A stretch of 64,000 nucleotides of DNA from Chersky-840 sp035604715 (GTDB lineage Bacteria > Actinomycetota > Acidimicrobiia > Acidimicrobiales > UBA8190). A program made the translations under genes and the position numbers. The notes under the pieces were generated by a model that had not been told where the DNA came from, made no database searches, and worked only from the letters and a program-made list of their open reading frames with translations. Location of the stretch: positions 1 through 64,000 of the forward strand of contig CAVSWP010000006.1 in NCBI GenBank assembly GCA_963731665.1. The letters run 5' to 3'. Shown piece after piece: positions 49,985 through 58,359 of the stretch (its first letter is position 1; each line of letters begins with the position of its first letter).

Positions 49985-50467
49985 ATGGCGATCGCCCCAT
50001 ATATCCGACGGTTACGCGAACTGGTGGGCCATGAGCTTCTGGTGCTTCCGTCGGCAGCGGTGCTCCCTCGAGACCACGATGGCCGAGTCCTCTTGGTCAG
50101 AATCAGCGACACCGGGCAATGGGCTGTCATCGGCGGGGCTATCGAGCCTGACGAGCCACCGGAACACGCAGCACTCCGAGAAGCCGAGGAGGAGGCGGGC
50201 GTTACCCTTCGCCTCGGGCCGATCCTGGCCGTCCTCGGCGGTCCAGAGTTTCGCCTCACCTATCCCAACGGGGATCAGACCTCCTACGTGTCCACCGTCT
50301 TCGATGCCACCGTCGTGGGGGGTACGCCGACGCCTGACGGCGATGAGACGTTGGCCGTGGAGTGGTGGGAGCCAGACGCTGTGCCCTACGCCGAGATGAG
50401 CGGGTTCACTCGGGCCCTCCTGGCTGGCGTCGGGTTTGCCGGGGCTTCGGGGGCCCAGGGGCGGTAG
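49985..50467 (+). CDS. Nudix hydrolase
   Basis: A 160-residue Nudix protein. The Nudix box GX5EX7REUXEEXGU is complete: GAIEPDEPPEHAALREAEEE-AGV near residue 50. It would hydrolyse a nucleoside diphosphate linked to another group. The C-terminus DETLAVEWWEPDAVP is typical of (deoxy)nucleoside triphosphate or sugar-nucleotide hydrolases. No Shine-Dalgarno is evident, so initiation may be leaderless. It is divergent from the lipoprotein gene. Confidence 0.92.
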   Translation: MAIAPYIRRLRELVGHELLVLPSAAVLPRDHDGRVLLVRISDTGQWAVIGGAIEPDEPPEHAALREAEEEAGVTLRLGPILAVLGGPEFRLTYPNGDQTSYVSTVFDATVVGGTPTPDGDETLAVEWWEPDAVPYAEMSGFTRALLAGVGFAGASGAQGR

Positions 50468-50566
50468 TCGAGGTCGGGCAACGAGAAGACATCGACTCCA
50501 GGTTCGAACGCAACCGTGGCCGAAGCATCTTGGATCGGCACCGGCGCACGTCGCCGACGGGTGGGA

Positions 50567-51763
50567 TCAACCCACGGTGACCTGCAGGCGGGCGGGAGAC
50601 CGCCCGAGCACTGTCCGCCACGGGATCAATGTCGGATCCTCGACGAGCCGCACCGGCCTCACCAGATCGAGCATGGCACGGACACATTCCTCGAGGGTGA
50701 GGCGAGCCAGAGCGGCCCCGAGGCAGTAGTGCGGACCGGCTCCGAAGGTGAGCAGGCGCGGTGTGCTCGGTTCGGTGAATCTGGTCGACTCGAAGCGGTC
50801 GGCATTCTTCCAGACCGAAGGTTCGCGATTGGCCGCCGCTGTGCACAGAAAGACCATCGAGCCTGCCGGAATCTCCTCCTCGGCGACCGTGATCGGAGCA
50901 ACGACGGTTCGGGGCATGGCCGGGATGCTGGGCTGCAAGCGGATGGTCTCGGACACGGCGCTCGGGACGAGGTCGGGCCTGGCTCTCAGGTGGTCGGTCT
51001 GTTCGGGTTCGTTGAGCAGGGCCAGGAGGCTGCAGCCGATCTGGCTGGTCGTGGTGTCGTGCCCTCCGACGAGCAGGTTCGTCACCATCGACACGAGCTC
51101 CTGGCGCGTCAAGCGATCATCGTCGGTCTCGGCATGGAGCAGCCCCGTGATGAGGTCGGGTCCGGGAGTGGCTCGGCGCTCCTCGGCGAGGTCGGCGACA
51201 TACTCCAAGAGTTCGGTGATCGCTGACGTCGCCGCGTCAATCTGGTCAGGCTCCATGAAGCTAAAGGTGACGCTCAAGGCATCCGCCCACCTGCCGAAGA
51301 TGACAACGTCGTCGTCGGGAACTCCGAGAAGGCGGCACATCACCCGCATGGCAAGCCAGGCATTGGCCTCGACGAGGTCGCCTCCGCCGCTCGTAGCCAA
51401 CGGTTCGAGGCTGCTCGCCGCCAGTTCGGCGGTCGTGGCCCGCATGGCCTCGACTGCCCTCGGGGTGAATGCCCGGGCCACCAGGGCCCGCAACCGGTGG
51501 TGGGCGTCCCCTTCGTTGGTGAACATCAAGCCGCCATACCAGTCACGCAGTGGCCCCTCGGTGAGGCCCATGAGATCAAAAACCGTGAGGCCAACACCTG
51601 CCAGCCTGGGATCGCGAGCCAGCGATTCCACGTCGGCATAACGCAGGACGATCGGAGCACCGCTCAGGATCTCGGTCGCCAGAGGTCCTTGCGCCGCAGC
51701 TCGGGTGACTGCTTCGATGACCGAGGCGCCGTCGTCAGCACCAAAATCGACCTGTTCCCGCAC
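50567..51763 (-). CDS. Cytochrome P450
   Basis: A 398-residue class I P450 monooxygenase. I-helix LLVGGHDTTTSQ near 230, the ExxR motif SETIRLQPS near 270 and the haem loop FGAGPHYCLGAALAR with the ligand Cys at about 346 are all present. It would hydroxylate a hydrophobic substrate using ferredoxin electrons; the [3Fe-4S] ferredoxin at 2.5 kb is one possible donor. Relatives hydroxylate steroids, terpenes or fatty acids, but the sequence does not decide. It is isolated in the accessory-looking stretch. Confidence 0.95.
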   Translation of the reverse strand: MREQVDFGADDGASVIEAVTRAAAQGPLATEILSGAPIVLRYADVESLARDPRLAGVGLTVFDLMGLTEGPLRDWYGGLMFTNEGDAHHRLRALVARAFTPRAVEAMRATTAELAASSLEPLATSGGGDLVEANAWLAMRVMCRLLGVPDDDVVIFGRWADALSVTFSFMEPDQIDAATSAITELLEYVADLAEERRATPGPDLITGLLHAETDDDRLTRQELVSMVTNLLVGGHDTTTSQIGCSLLALLNEPEQTDHLRARPDLVPSAVSETIRLQPSIPAMPRTVVAPITVAEEEIPAGSMVFLCTAAANREPSVWKNADRFESTRFTEPSTPRLLTFGAGPHYCLGAALARLTLEECVRAMLDLVRPVRLVEDPTLIPWRTVLGRSPARLQVTVG

Positions 51764-51861
51764 GGTCCACTCCCGTCTCGTGGCGTTCGAGCCACGCTAG
51801 CTTCGCATCGTCCCGGGGACCGTTCGAAGCCGTCTGGGAACGCGCCGCCGCCGATATAGGA

Positions 51862-52227
51862 TCACTCGGACGGCGAATCCTGGAAGGCCTGACTGATTCG
51901 CACCGCGATGAGCTTCTCCACGAGTGCCTTGGGCAACGGTGAACCGACGAGGAATTGGAGCGCGCCTTTCGACGTCGTGTAGGCGGCAACCTCGTCCTGC
52001 AGTTCCGCCAGCACGGAGCCGCTGTGAGGAAGGTAACTGAGATGGTTCTTGAAGGCTGCGAATCCGGCGATCACCTTGCCTCGTATCCGAAAGGCTGGCA
52101 TGCCATAGGAGATGCACTGTTCAGCTTCAGGGATGATGCCCAGGATGGTTCGGCGGAGCTCACGCAACGTGGATTGCTTCGGCTCCTCCAGCGCACCCAA
52201 ATAGGCGTCAATCTCTTCCTGTGACAT
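51862..52227 (-). CDS. DUF1801 (YdhG-like) protein
   Basis: A 121-residue protein with the DUF1801 pattern: ILGIIPEAEQCISYGMPAFR near 30, IAGFAAFKNHLSYLPHSG near 53 and GALQFLVGSPLPKALVEKL near 88. The frame remains open upstream, but the ATG at 52227 begins the conserved domain. Function in the family is not established; some are linked to iron or stress responses. It lies between the P450 and YceI genes. Confidence 0.85.
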   Translation of the reverse strand: MSQEEIDAYLGALEEPKQSTLRELRRTILGIIPEAEQCISYGMPAFRIRGKVIAGFAAFKNHLSYLPHSGSVLAELQDEVAAYTTSKGALQFLVGSPLPKALVEKLIAVRISQAFQDSPSE

Positions 52228-52374
52228 GACTTCAGTCTTCGTCTCGGTACCCCCAGCGGTCAAGACCGAGTCGCGGTCGCCGCCACTGCGCTCACGCGGC
52301 ACATTCCGTGATTCGTGGGTGACACTTGGATCGCTCACAGGGGGCGCACAGCCGGTCGACACATGATGTGACCC

Positions 52375-53181
52375 ATGCGAAGGCGGTGGCGTTGGGTCGT
52401 GGGAGCCGCGGCGGTCGTGGTCGTGCTGGCGCTCGGCGGCCCCTTCGTCTACATCCACTTCATCGAGGGGCCCCCTCCACCGAAGCTCACCCTGCCGACT
52501 ACCCCCTCGTCGACCGACACTGCATCCGGCGTCACGTCTGACATCACCAGCGTGGGAGGGACATACCACGTGGGCGCCGGTTCAGAGGCTGGGTACCGCG
52601 TCACCGAGGTCCTCGTGGGACAGAACTCCACGGCTGTGGGCCGCACCACCAAGATCTGGGGATCGGTCACGATCTCCGGATCCAGCGTCACGGCGGGCAC
52701 GTTCACCGTCGACATGGCCAGTGTGGAGAGTGACCAGAGCGAGCGCAATGCCCAGTTCGACGGCCGGATCATGGATGTGGCGCAGTACCCGACGGCCACG
52801 CTGAAGCTCACGACGCCTGTCGCGCTCGGGACCATCCCGCCCGTGGGATCCAAGGCGACCTACACGGCAACCGGAGACCTCACCATGCACGGGGTTACCC
52901 GACGGGTGACTTTCGCATTGACGGCGGAACGCACCGCCGATGGAATCTCCGCCCTGGCCGATGTGCCCATCGTGTTCGCCGATTGGGACATCGCCAATCC
53001 GAGTGTTGGCGGATTCGTGACGACCAATAGCTCAGGGACACTCGAAGTGCTGGTCAACCTGACCAAGGGGGCTGGGAATACTCCGGCATCCGGCTCGGGT
53101 TCGTCACCAGCCGGCGGTGGAGGCGGGCCCGTGACCGTCCCCAAGACGACCGTGCCCATGATCACCATCCCCACCGCTTGA
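52375..53181 (+). CDS. Membrane-anchored YceI-family protein
   Basis: A 268-residue protein with an N-terminal transmembrane or signal helix (about 7-30), a Pro/Thr-rich linker and a YceI lipocalin-like domain (about 60-230): GTYHVGAGSEAGYRVTEVLV, VESDQSERNAQFDGRIMDV and LTMHGVTRRVTFALTAER are hallmark blocks. YceI proteins bind isoprenoids or other lipids. The tail is Gly/Ser/Pro-rich. A possible role in handling hydrophobic substrates outside the membrane is inference. Confidence 0.92.
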   Translation: MRRRWRWVVGAAAVVVVLALGGPFVYIHFIEGPPPPKLTLPTTPSSTDTASGVTSDITSVGGTYHVGAGSEAGYRVTEVLVGQNSTAVGRTTKIWGSVTISGSSVTAGTFTVDMASVESDQSERNAQFDGRIMDVAQYPTATLKLTTPVALGTIPPVGSKATYTATGDLTMHGVTRRVTFALTAERTADGISALADVPIVFADWDIANPSVGGFVTTNSSGTLEVLVNLTKGAGNTPASGSGSSPAGGGGGPVTVPKTTVPMITIPTA

Positions 53182-53187
53182 GACCGG

Positions 53188-54237
53188 GTGTGTCCGGGAC
53201 TGATCGGACGTACGGCTAGTGGGTCAATTTGGAGAGGACCTGCCGCCACCGTCTCCGACGGCAATTACCCTGCCTGGTCGCCAGGCAATTCCCCGGTAGC
53301 CAAAGAAGTCACTACGGCGAGCGAGACCACAACTCAACGTTCACGAGCTCATCCTTCGACACACGGACGCTCTTCAAGTCCGTTCTGTGCGAGCCTCTCG
53401 TTTGTCGACAACCCCTCGGCGCCACCCGGGAAGAGTGACAAATACGCCCGGCGCGAAAGAGAGCGGCGGTTCTTGCTCCGAGGGCTCCCCGATCGCCCGC
53501 CCACTTGTGTGGCGACCATCACTGATCACTATGTGTTCGGGACTCGGCTTCGGCTACGACGGTCCGTCGACCACAGCGGGATCGAGCCGACGGTCTACAA
53601 GCTGACCCAGAAGGTTCCGGGTCCCGACGGCGATCCGGGCCTCGTCACCAACCTCTATCTCTCCGTGCGCGAGTACGAACTCTTGTGTCAACTTCCCGGG
53701 GAACGTCTGGACAAGCTGCGATACAGCATGGCGCCATTCGGCGTGGACCAGTTCTCCGATCGCCTCCGTGGCTTGGTGCTGTGCGAAGCTGACTTCTGGA
53801 GTGACTTTGTCGCAACGTATCCCAACGCCACCATCATCGGCGGCTTCGGAATCAACGTGGGCAGCGGCTGGTCGGCGATGACCGGTGAGGCCGACACGCT
53901 CACAATCGGCACTGCTGCCACGTTCTCGTATGACTTTGAACCGGTGGCCGCTCCAACCTCTCCGGGCATTCAGATCACTACGACATCGTTGCCTCCCGGA
54001 TTGCGGGGCATGCGGTACTCAGCCACATTGGCGGCCAGCGGCGACAACCTGCCATACAAGTGGTCTGTATCGTTCTTGCCGGTCGGCCTCCATCTCAACA
54101 AGGCCACGGGGGTTATTGCGGGTACTCCCCAAATGAACGACGGAGGTATGTTCACCTTCAACGTGACCGTCGTCGACCGGAAAATTCACCACATGCGCAA
54201 CTCGGCTACCGAGGCGCTGTCGATCACCATTTCGTGA
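53188..54237 (+). CDS. Chimeric ORF: truncated CYTH domain joined to an Ig-like (He_PIG) secreted-protein end
   Basis: An open frame of 349 codons made of unlike parts. Residues about 83-197 are a CYTH (triphosphate-tunnel) domain: YARRERERRFLLRGLP (an ExExR/K motif), GTRLRLRRSVDHSG, KLTQKVPGPDGD, LYLSVREYELLCQLPGERLD and GLVLCEADF. The C-terminal part of CYTH, which should follow, is missing. The frame then runs into sequence typical of secreted actinobacterial proteins (FVATYPNATIIGGFGINVGS) and a putative Ig domain (SLPPGLRGMRYSATLAASG; FLPVGLHLNKATGVIAGTPQ). There is no signal peptide for the second part. The first 80 codons look random. Probably a deletion fusion, perhaps a pseudogene. 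Confidence 0.6.
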   Translation: MCPGLIGRTASGSIWRGPAATVSDGNYPAWSPGNSPVAKEVTTASETTTQRSRAHPSTHGRSSSPFCASLSFVDNPSAPPGKSDKYARRERERRFLLRGLPDRPPTCVATITDHYVFGTRLRLRRSVDHSGIEPTVYKLTQKVPGPDGDPGLVTNLYLSVREYELLCQLPGERLDKLRYSMAPFGVDQFSDRLRGLVLCEADFWSDFVATYPNATIIGGFGINVGSGWSAMTGEADTLTIGTAATFSYDFEPVAAPTSPGIQITTTSLPPGLRGMRYSATLAASGDNLPYKWSVSFLPVGLHLNKATGVIAGTPQMNDGGMFTFNVTVVDRKIHHMRNSATEALSITIS

Positions 54238-54253
54238 AGCCCCGCGCTCGGTA

Positions 54254-55252
54254 CTAGTCGCGGTTCGGGGGGAGCCGTACCTCCACCCACGCCGTTCCGC
54301 TCCACCGCCGTCGGGCGGTCCACCGTCGTCCGTCCCAGTACGCCTGTTCGCTGATGTGATCAGAATCCCCGTGCCATCCGACTTCACCAGGCTCTGGCAC
54401 AACCCGGTGTGACGACGGTTCCGGAGGGGCTCCGTGAGCCGCAGGCGCGACAGCAGGAAACCGAGCAGCGAAGGGTGCGGCGTGTCTCGTGCGCCTCCGG
54501 CGGTTCCTGCGGGCACGGCGGATGCCGAACAGCACCAAACCGGCCACCAGGAGCCCGAGGACGACGTACCCCACGACCTCGCCGGTCCGGCGCGCCCACG
54601 AAGTCGTCACCGCCGGAGACGGCAGGCGCGGTGGTCCCGGGGCATTGGCAGCCTGCTCCAAGGCCACGGTGGCGGCGTCCGCCGTGGTGAGCGTCCCGGT
54701 CTTGTCGATGACCTCCACCTCGAAGGCGGTGTTCCCTTTGGCGAAGGCCACTGTGTACTGCGGAGTGGGAGCGCCCGGCGTCGACGTCGTGCTCGAGTAC
54801 CCCGACGCTCCGGGTAAATCGGGAACCGGGAACTTGACTCCTCCCACTTGTCTTTCGCCGGCGATCAACCCGGCGAGGAAGGCGCCGACTTCGCTGCGAT
54901 CTTGGAACCGCAGGGCCACGATGCCGACGCCGTCGCCATTGGGTGGTCGCGGCGCCCACACGCGGAGATAGCCGTGCACAGTGCCGTCGGCCAGAAGCTG
55001 CGCCAGGTCCGCACGAGCAGTGGTCCCCGTGAAGAACTTCAGGTTGGCACTATTGATGGGACCGTTCGTCGGTCCCGCCGGTGCCGCCACCAGCCCGGGG
55101 AGGGTACCGGAGATGACGATGCCCGAAAGACCGTTGGAGCCCTCGGCAGCCGCGCTCTGACGCATTGCGACGGGACTGACCAGAGAACCGAGGGTGATCA
55201 CCGAAATGGTCATCGTCAGCACGAGAGCGCAACGGCGCATCCCGCCCGCCAT
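54254..55252 (-). CDS. Membrane protein with DUF2510-like C-terminal motif
   Basis: About 332 residues. A signal/anchor helix is at about 6-30 (CALVLTMTISVITLGSLVSP), an extracytoplasmic domain follows, then a second membrane helix near 215-240 (VVGYVVLGLLVAGLVLFGIR). The cytoplasmic tail is basic and ends in a GWHGDSDHISEQAYWDGRRW motif resembling DUF2510. No enzymatic motif is visible. Start could be the ATG at 55252 or at 55240; the upstream frame to 55336 lacks conservation. Function unknown. Confidence 0.7.
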   Translation of the reverse strand: MAGGMRRCALVLTMTISVITLGSLVSPVAMRQSAAAEGSNGLSGIVISGTLPGLVAAPAGPTNGPINSANLKFFTGTTARADLAQLLADGTVHGYLRVWAPRPPNGDGVGIVALRFQDRSEVGAFLAGLIAGERQVGGVKFPVPDLPGASGYSSTTSTPGAPTPQYTVAFAKGNTAFEVEVIDKTGTLTTADAATVALEQAANAPGPPRLPSPAVTTSWARRTGEVVGYVVLGLLVAGLVLFGIRRARRNRRRRTRHAAPFAARFPAVAPAAHGAPPEPSSHRVVPEPGEVGWHGDSDHISEQAYWDGRRWTARRRWSGTAWVEVRLPPNRD

Positions 55253-55515
55253 GATGGGCACGCTCAGATTGTATTGAGCAACGTGCCGTGTCATCAGGGT
55301 CGCCAGCCGTCGCGTGACACGGGCGGTCGTGGCCACGCAGCCGTCGCATCAATGACACCGAGCCGGACCTCACCGCACGTGGGCGTGCGTCGGATGGTGA
55401 CGGGTGGTCCCAGTGGTTTTCGGATCCGGATTGTGCTCAGATGGTTCGAGCGCTCACGGTCGGCTCGGTCAAGGTGGGGCGTGGTCCAATTCGTCGGCGT
55501 GGGAAGCGGGGGGCA

Positions 55516-55752
55516 ATGCCTTGGAAGCCGGTAACGGGACAGGTCGTGATCGCCCGCCTCGACGGCCACGTGCGAGAGCTCCTCGTCACGGCGTGGAACT
55601 CCGACAGCGGGGCAGTGAAGGTCGCTTGGCCCCCCCAGAATGCGGCGGTGGTGTCCCGACGGGCCTTTTCCGACGTGGGAAAGACCCAGATCGCCGAAGC
55701 ACGGTATGAGCCGCTCGACCCCGACGCGTTCAAAGCGGCCACGAGGGGATAG
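55516..55752 (+). CDS. Small hypothetical protein
   Basis: A 78-residue ORF beginning MPWKPVTGQVVIARLDGHVR. The predicted pattern is mainly beta strands (VVIARLDG, LLVTAWNS, AVKVAWPP), resembling a small barrel, but I do not recognise a family. The strands alternate hydrophobic residues in a way unlikely by chance, which supports coding. A weak ribosome binding site (AAGCGGGGG) precedes it. It lies in a divergent gap with the membrane protein gene. Confidence 0.5.
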   Translation: MPWKPVTGQVVIARLDGHVRELLVTAWNSDSGAVKVAWPPQNAAVVSRRAFSDVGKTQIAEARYEPLDPDAFKAATRG

Positions 55753-56105
55753 GGGCCATTCCCAGGCGCAACCGCCTGCCCACAGCTCGGCGCGAGGTCT
55801 CTCGAAGGACCATCGGCAGCCCGCCCCCGGGACTTGAGCGATTTCTTCTGAATGGGCGAAAAAAGCCCTTCCACCTGCGGTTCCCCGGCGCGGTCGAGCT
55901 TTGCGTCCCTCCGAAGGGCGCGGAGGTGTGCGCCCTGGCGGGCCGACGAGCGAACCAGGGCCTCTGGCCCCGAGAACGAGCTCACGACCAGGGAAGTCCC
56001 TGGTCAGGCTGGTTTCCGATGTGACACCCGGCCAGATTGTGCGGGACAATCGAAGGGCGGGGAGGCTCGGATCTCGATGAGCAAGCCCGGCACTGGAGGT
56101 CTTTC
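55753..56105. other. Gene-free region upstream of fadA6 with several inverted repeats
   Basis: About 350 bases without a supportable ORF. It holds a hairpin AGGGCGC-8-GCGCCCT (55915-55936), the 20-bp palindrome at 55986-56005 and a smaller inverted repeat ATTGT-GCGGG-ACAAT (56036-56050). The AnCAAGnnCTTGnT motif of KstR2 was not seen. A GGAGG ribosome binding site for fadA6 closes the region. Confidence 0.6.
55986..56005. promoter_or_regulatory. 20-bp palindrome upstream of fadA6
   Basis: GACCAGGGA-AG-TCCCTGGTC: two perfectly complementary 9-base arms around a 2-base centre, 100 bases before the fadA6 start. Its size and symmetry suit a dimeric repressor. It does not match the KstR or KstR2 motifs, and no other copy was noticed in the window. 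Confidence 0.5.
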
Positions 56106-57263
56106 ATGCCCAACGCCGTGATCGTCGACGCGCTGCGCACCCCGGTAGGGCGCCGCAACGGCAAGCTCTCGGGCTGGCACGCCGTGGACCTGGCCGCCGC
56201 GCCGCTCAAGGCGCTGGTGGAGCGCAACCACCTCGACCCCGCCCTGGTGGAAGACGTCGTCATGGGCTGCACCATGACCGTCGGCGAGCAGGCCATGAAC
56301 ATCGGGCGCAACGCCGCGCTGGCCGCGGGCTTTCCCGACACCGTGCCGGGGACCACGGTCGACCGCCAATGCGGTTCGGCCCAGCAGGCCATCCACTTCG
56401 CGGCCCAGGCCGTCATGTCCGGAGCCATGGACATCGTCATCGGCGCCGGTGTCGAGTCGATGAGCCGGGTGCCGATCGGGTCCACCACCGACCCCGGCCC
56501 CGGCGAGGCCTACGGACCGACGGTGCACGCCCGCTTCAATTTCATCCACCAGGGCCTGTCGGCCGAGGAGATCGCCCGGCGCTGGGACATCGGGCGCGAC
56601 GAGATGGACGCCTTCGCCCTCCGGTCCCACCAGCGTGCGGCGCGCGCCCAGGACGAGGGGCGCTTCGAGCGGGAAACGATCGCGTTGTCATCCCCGGGGC
56701 CCGACGGCGACACCATCATCGATGCCGACGAGGGTGTCCGTCGCGACACCAGCATCGAGAAGCTCGGTGGCCTCGCCCCCGCCTTCAGCGAGCACGGACT
56801 GGTGACGGCGGGGACGTCATCGCAGATCTCCGACGGTGCCGCCGCCGTGCTCGTGATGAGCGAGGAGCGCGCCGAGTCCCTGGGACTGCGGGCCCGCGCC
56901 CGCTTCCACACGTTCGCCGTGGCCGCCAACGACCCGGTGATCATGCTGACCGCACCCATCCCCGCCACCCGCCTCGTGCTGGAGAAGGCCAAGTTGCGAC
57001 TCGACGACATGGACGTGGTGGAGATCAACGAGGCCTTCGCGTCGGTCGTCCTGGCCTGGGAGCGCGAGCTGCATCCCGACATGGATCGCGTCAACCCCAA
57101 CGGGGGAGCGATCGCCATCGGCCACCCCACGGGATGCTCGGGAGCTCGGCTCATGGCCACCTTGTTGAGCGAGCTCGAACGCACCGGTGGCCGCTACGGC
57201 CTCCAGACCATGTGCGAGGGCGGTGGTCAGGCCAACGCCACGATCATCGAGCGCCTGGGCTAG
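56106..57263 (+). CDS. fadA6: Thiolase FadA6-like (steroid ring C/D catabolism)
   Basis: A 385-residue acetyl-CoA acyltransferase. Catalytic residues are all present: nucleophile Cys in TVDRQCGSAQQA near 88, His in IAIGHPTGCSGAR near 340 and the second Cys in LQTMCEGGGQAN near 373. It closely follows FadA6 of M. tuberculosis (VDRQCGSSQQA; LQTMCEGGG), which cleaves the ring-opened MeDODA-CoA to MOODA-CoA after IpdAB. Start at ATG 56106 with GGAGG upstream. It converges with ipdC, overlapping by four bases. Together with the ipd genes next door this assignment is strong. Confidence 0.92.
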   Translation: MPNAVIVDALRTPVGRRNGKLSGWHAVDLAAAPLKALVERNHLDPALVEDVVMGCTMTVGEQAMNIGRNAALAAGFPDTVPGTTVDRQCGSAQQAIHFAAQAVMSGAMDIVIGAGVESMSRVPIGSTTDPGPGEAYGPTVHARFNFIHQGLSAEEIARRWDIGRDEMDAFALRSHQRAARAQDEGRFERETIALSSPGPDGDTIIDADEGVRRDTSIEKLGGLAPAFSEHGLVTAGTSSQISDGAAAVLVMSEERAESLGLRARARFHTFAVAANDPVIMLTAPIPATRLVLEKAKLRLDDMDVVEINEAFASVVLAWERELHPDMDRVNPNGGAIAIGHPTGCSGARLMATLLSELERTGGRYGLQTMCEGGGQANATIIERLG

Positions 57264-58309
57264 CGGCCGAGGCGCTCCAACGTGGCATTGGCCTCGGTGA
57301 CGATCGAACCCACCAACTCGGCGACACCGGGCAGCTCCTCGATCACCCCGACGACCTGTCCGGTGGGCAGGACACCGACGTCGGTGCGCCCGTCGACCAG
57401 CGCGGCCTTGGTCATCATGGGCGCGTTGGCGGCCATGACCACCTGCGCCCACGACAGCTCGTTGCCTTCCTTCATGGCACGGCCCTCGGTGAGAAGGGCA
57501 CGCCACGACGTGTGGGTCTGGCGCCGAAAGGCGAGGGCGTTGCGAAGCGCCCGCGGCAAGGCGGCCACCCGGCCCGCCCCCTCGAGATGGTCGACGACAT
57601 CGGTGCGGATCACCCGTTGGGGTGCGCCGTCGATGCGCGTGGTGACGACGGTCCCGGTGACGGTGGTCCCCAGGTAGACCTTCTTCACCTCGTCGGGCAC
57701 CGTGCTCTCCCGGGTGAGGAGAAAGCGCGTCCCCATGGCGATGCCGGCCGCGCCGTAGGCGAGGGCGGCCACCAGCCCCCGGCCGGTGGAGAAGCCCCCG
57801 GCGCCGATGACCGCCACGCGCTCGCCCACGGCCTCGACCACCTGGGGCAGCAGCAGCGTGGTGGGCACCGGACCGGTGTGGCCACCACCCTCGGCGCCCT
57901 GGGCAATGACACCGTGGACTCCCCACTCGGCCACCTTCTCGGCGTGACGCCGGGCGCCGACGGTGGGGATGACGATCACCCCGGCGTCGCGCAGGCGCGC
58001 CACCATGTCGGGCCGGGGCGCCTGGGCGAAGCTCGCCACCTTCACCCCCGCCTCGAGCAGCACGGCGATGCGCTCGTTGGAGTCGGGAGCGTCGGTGCGC
58101 AGGTTGACCCCGAAGTTGGCCGAGGTGCGTGACTTCACCTCGGCCACGGCGGCGCGCAACTGCTCGACGGTCATCGTCGCCGAGGCCAGGATCCCGAGCG
58201 CCCCGGCGTTGGCGGTGGCGGCCACCAGTCGGGGCCCGGCCACCCAGCCCATTCCCGTCTGCACGATGGGGTAGCGCACGCCGACCAGATCGCACAACGA
58301 CGTGCGCAA
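57260..58309 (-). CDS. ipdC: IpdC-like flavin enzyme (nitronate monooxygenase family)
   Basis: A 349-residue FMN-binding TIM-barrel protein. Conserved blocks are PIVQTGMGWVAGPRLVAAT near 15, NFGVNLRTDAPD near 67, VIAQGAEGGGHTG near 137 (with the His of the NMO family) and VIGAGGFSTGRGLVAALAYGAAGIAMGTRF near 165-195. In mycobacteria and rhodococci IpdC (Rv3553) introduces the double bond giving HIEC-CoA, the substrate of EchA20. Gene order here (echA20-ipdA-ipdB-ipdC) equals that of M. tuberculosis, which strongly supports the name over a true nitronate monooxygenase. Confidence 0.9.
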   Translation of the reverse strand: MRTSLCDLVGVRYPIVQTGMGWVAGPRLVAATANAGALGILASATMTVEQLRAAVAEVKSRTSANFGVNLRTDAPDSNERIAVLLEAGVKVASFAQAPRPDMVARLRDAGVIVIPTVGARRHAEKVAEWGVHGVIAQGAEGGGHTGPVPTTLLLPQVVEAVGERVAVIGAGGFSTGRGLVAALAYGAAGIAMGTRFLLTRESTVPDEVKKVYLGTTVTGTVVTTRIDGAPQRVIRTDVVDHLEGAGRVAALPRALRNALAFRRQTHTSWRALLTEGRAMKEGNELSWAQVVMAANAPMMTKAALVDGRTDVGVLPTGQVVGVIEELPGVAELVGSIVTEANATLERLGR

Positions 58310-58359
58310 CGCCGGGTGGGGGTCGGGCAGCGCAGGTGAAGCAGCAGCGTCGGCGGGTG

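Noticed and set aside
55437..55985. A 182-codon minus-strand ORF opposite the small hypothetical gene
   Set aside because: It has Arg/Ala/Pro-rich random composition and no ribosome binding site; the plus-strand ORF has a more protein-like pattern.
55753..56105. KstR2 motif (AnCAAGnnCTTGnT) before fadA6
   Set aside because: Searched by eye here and upstream of echA20 and ipdC; no acceptable match was found.
57260..58309. Naming this gene a nitronate monooxygenase
   Set aside because: The fold matches that family, but the conserved order with echA20, ipdA and ipdB argues for IpdC.
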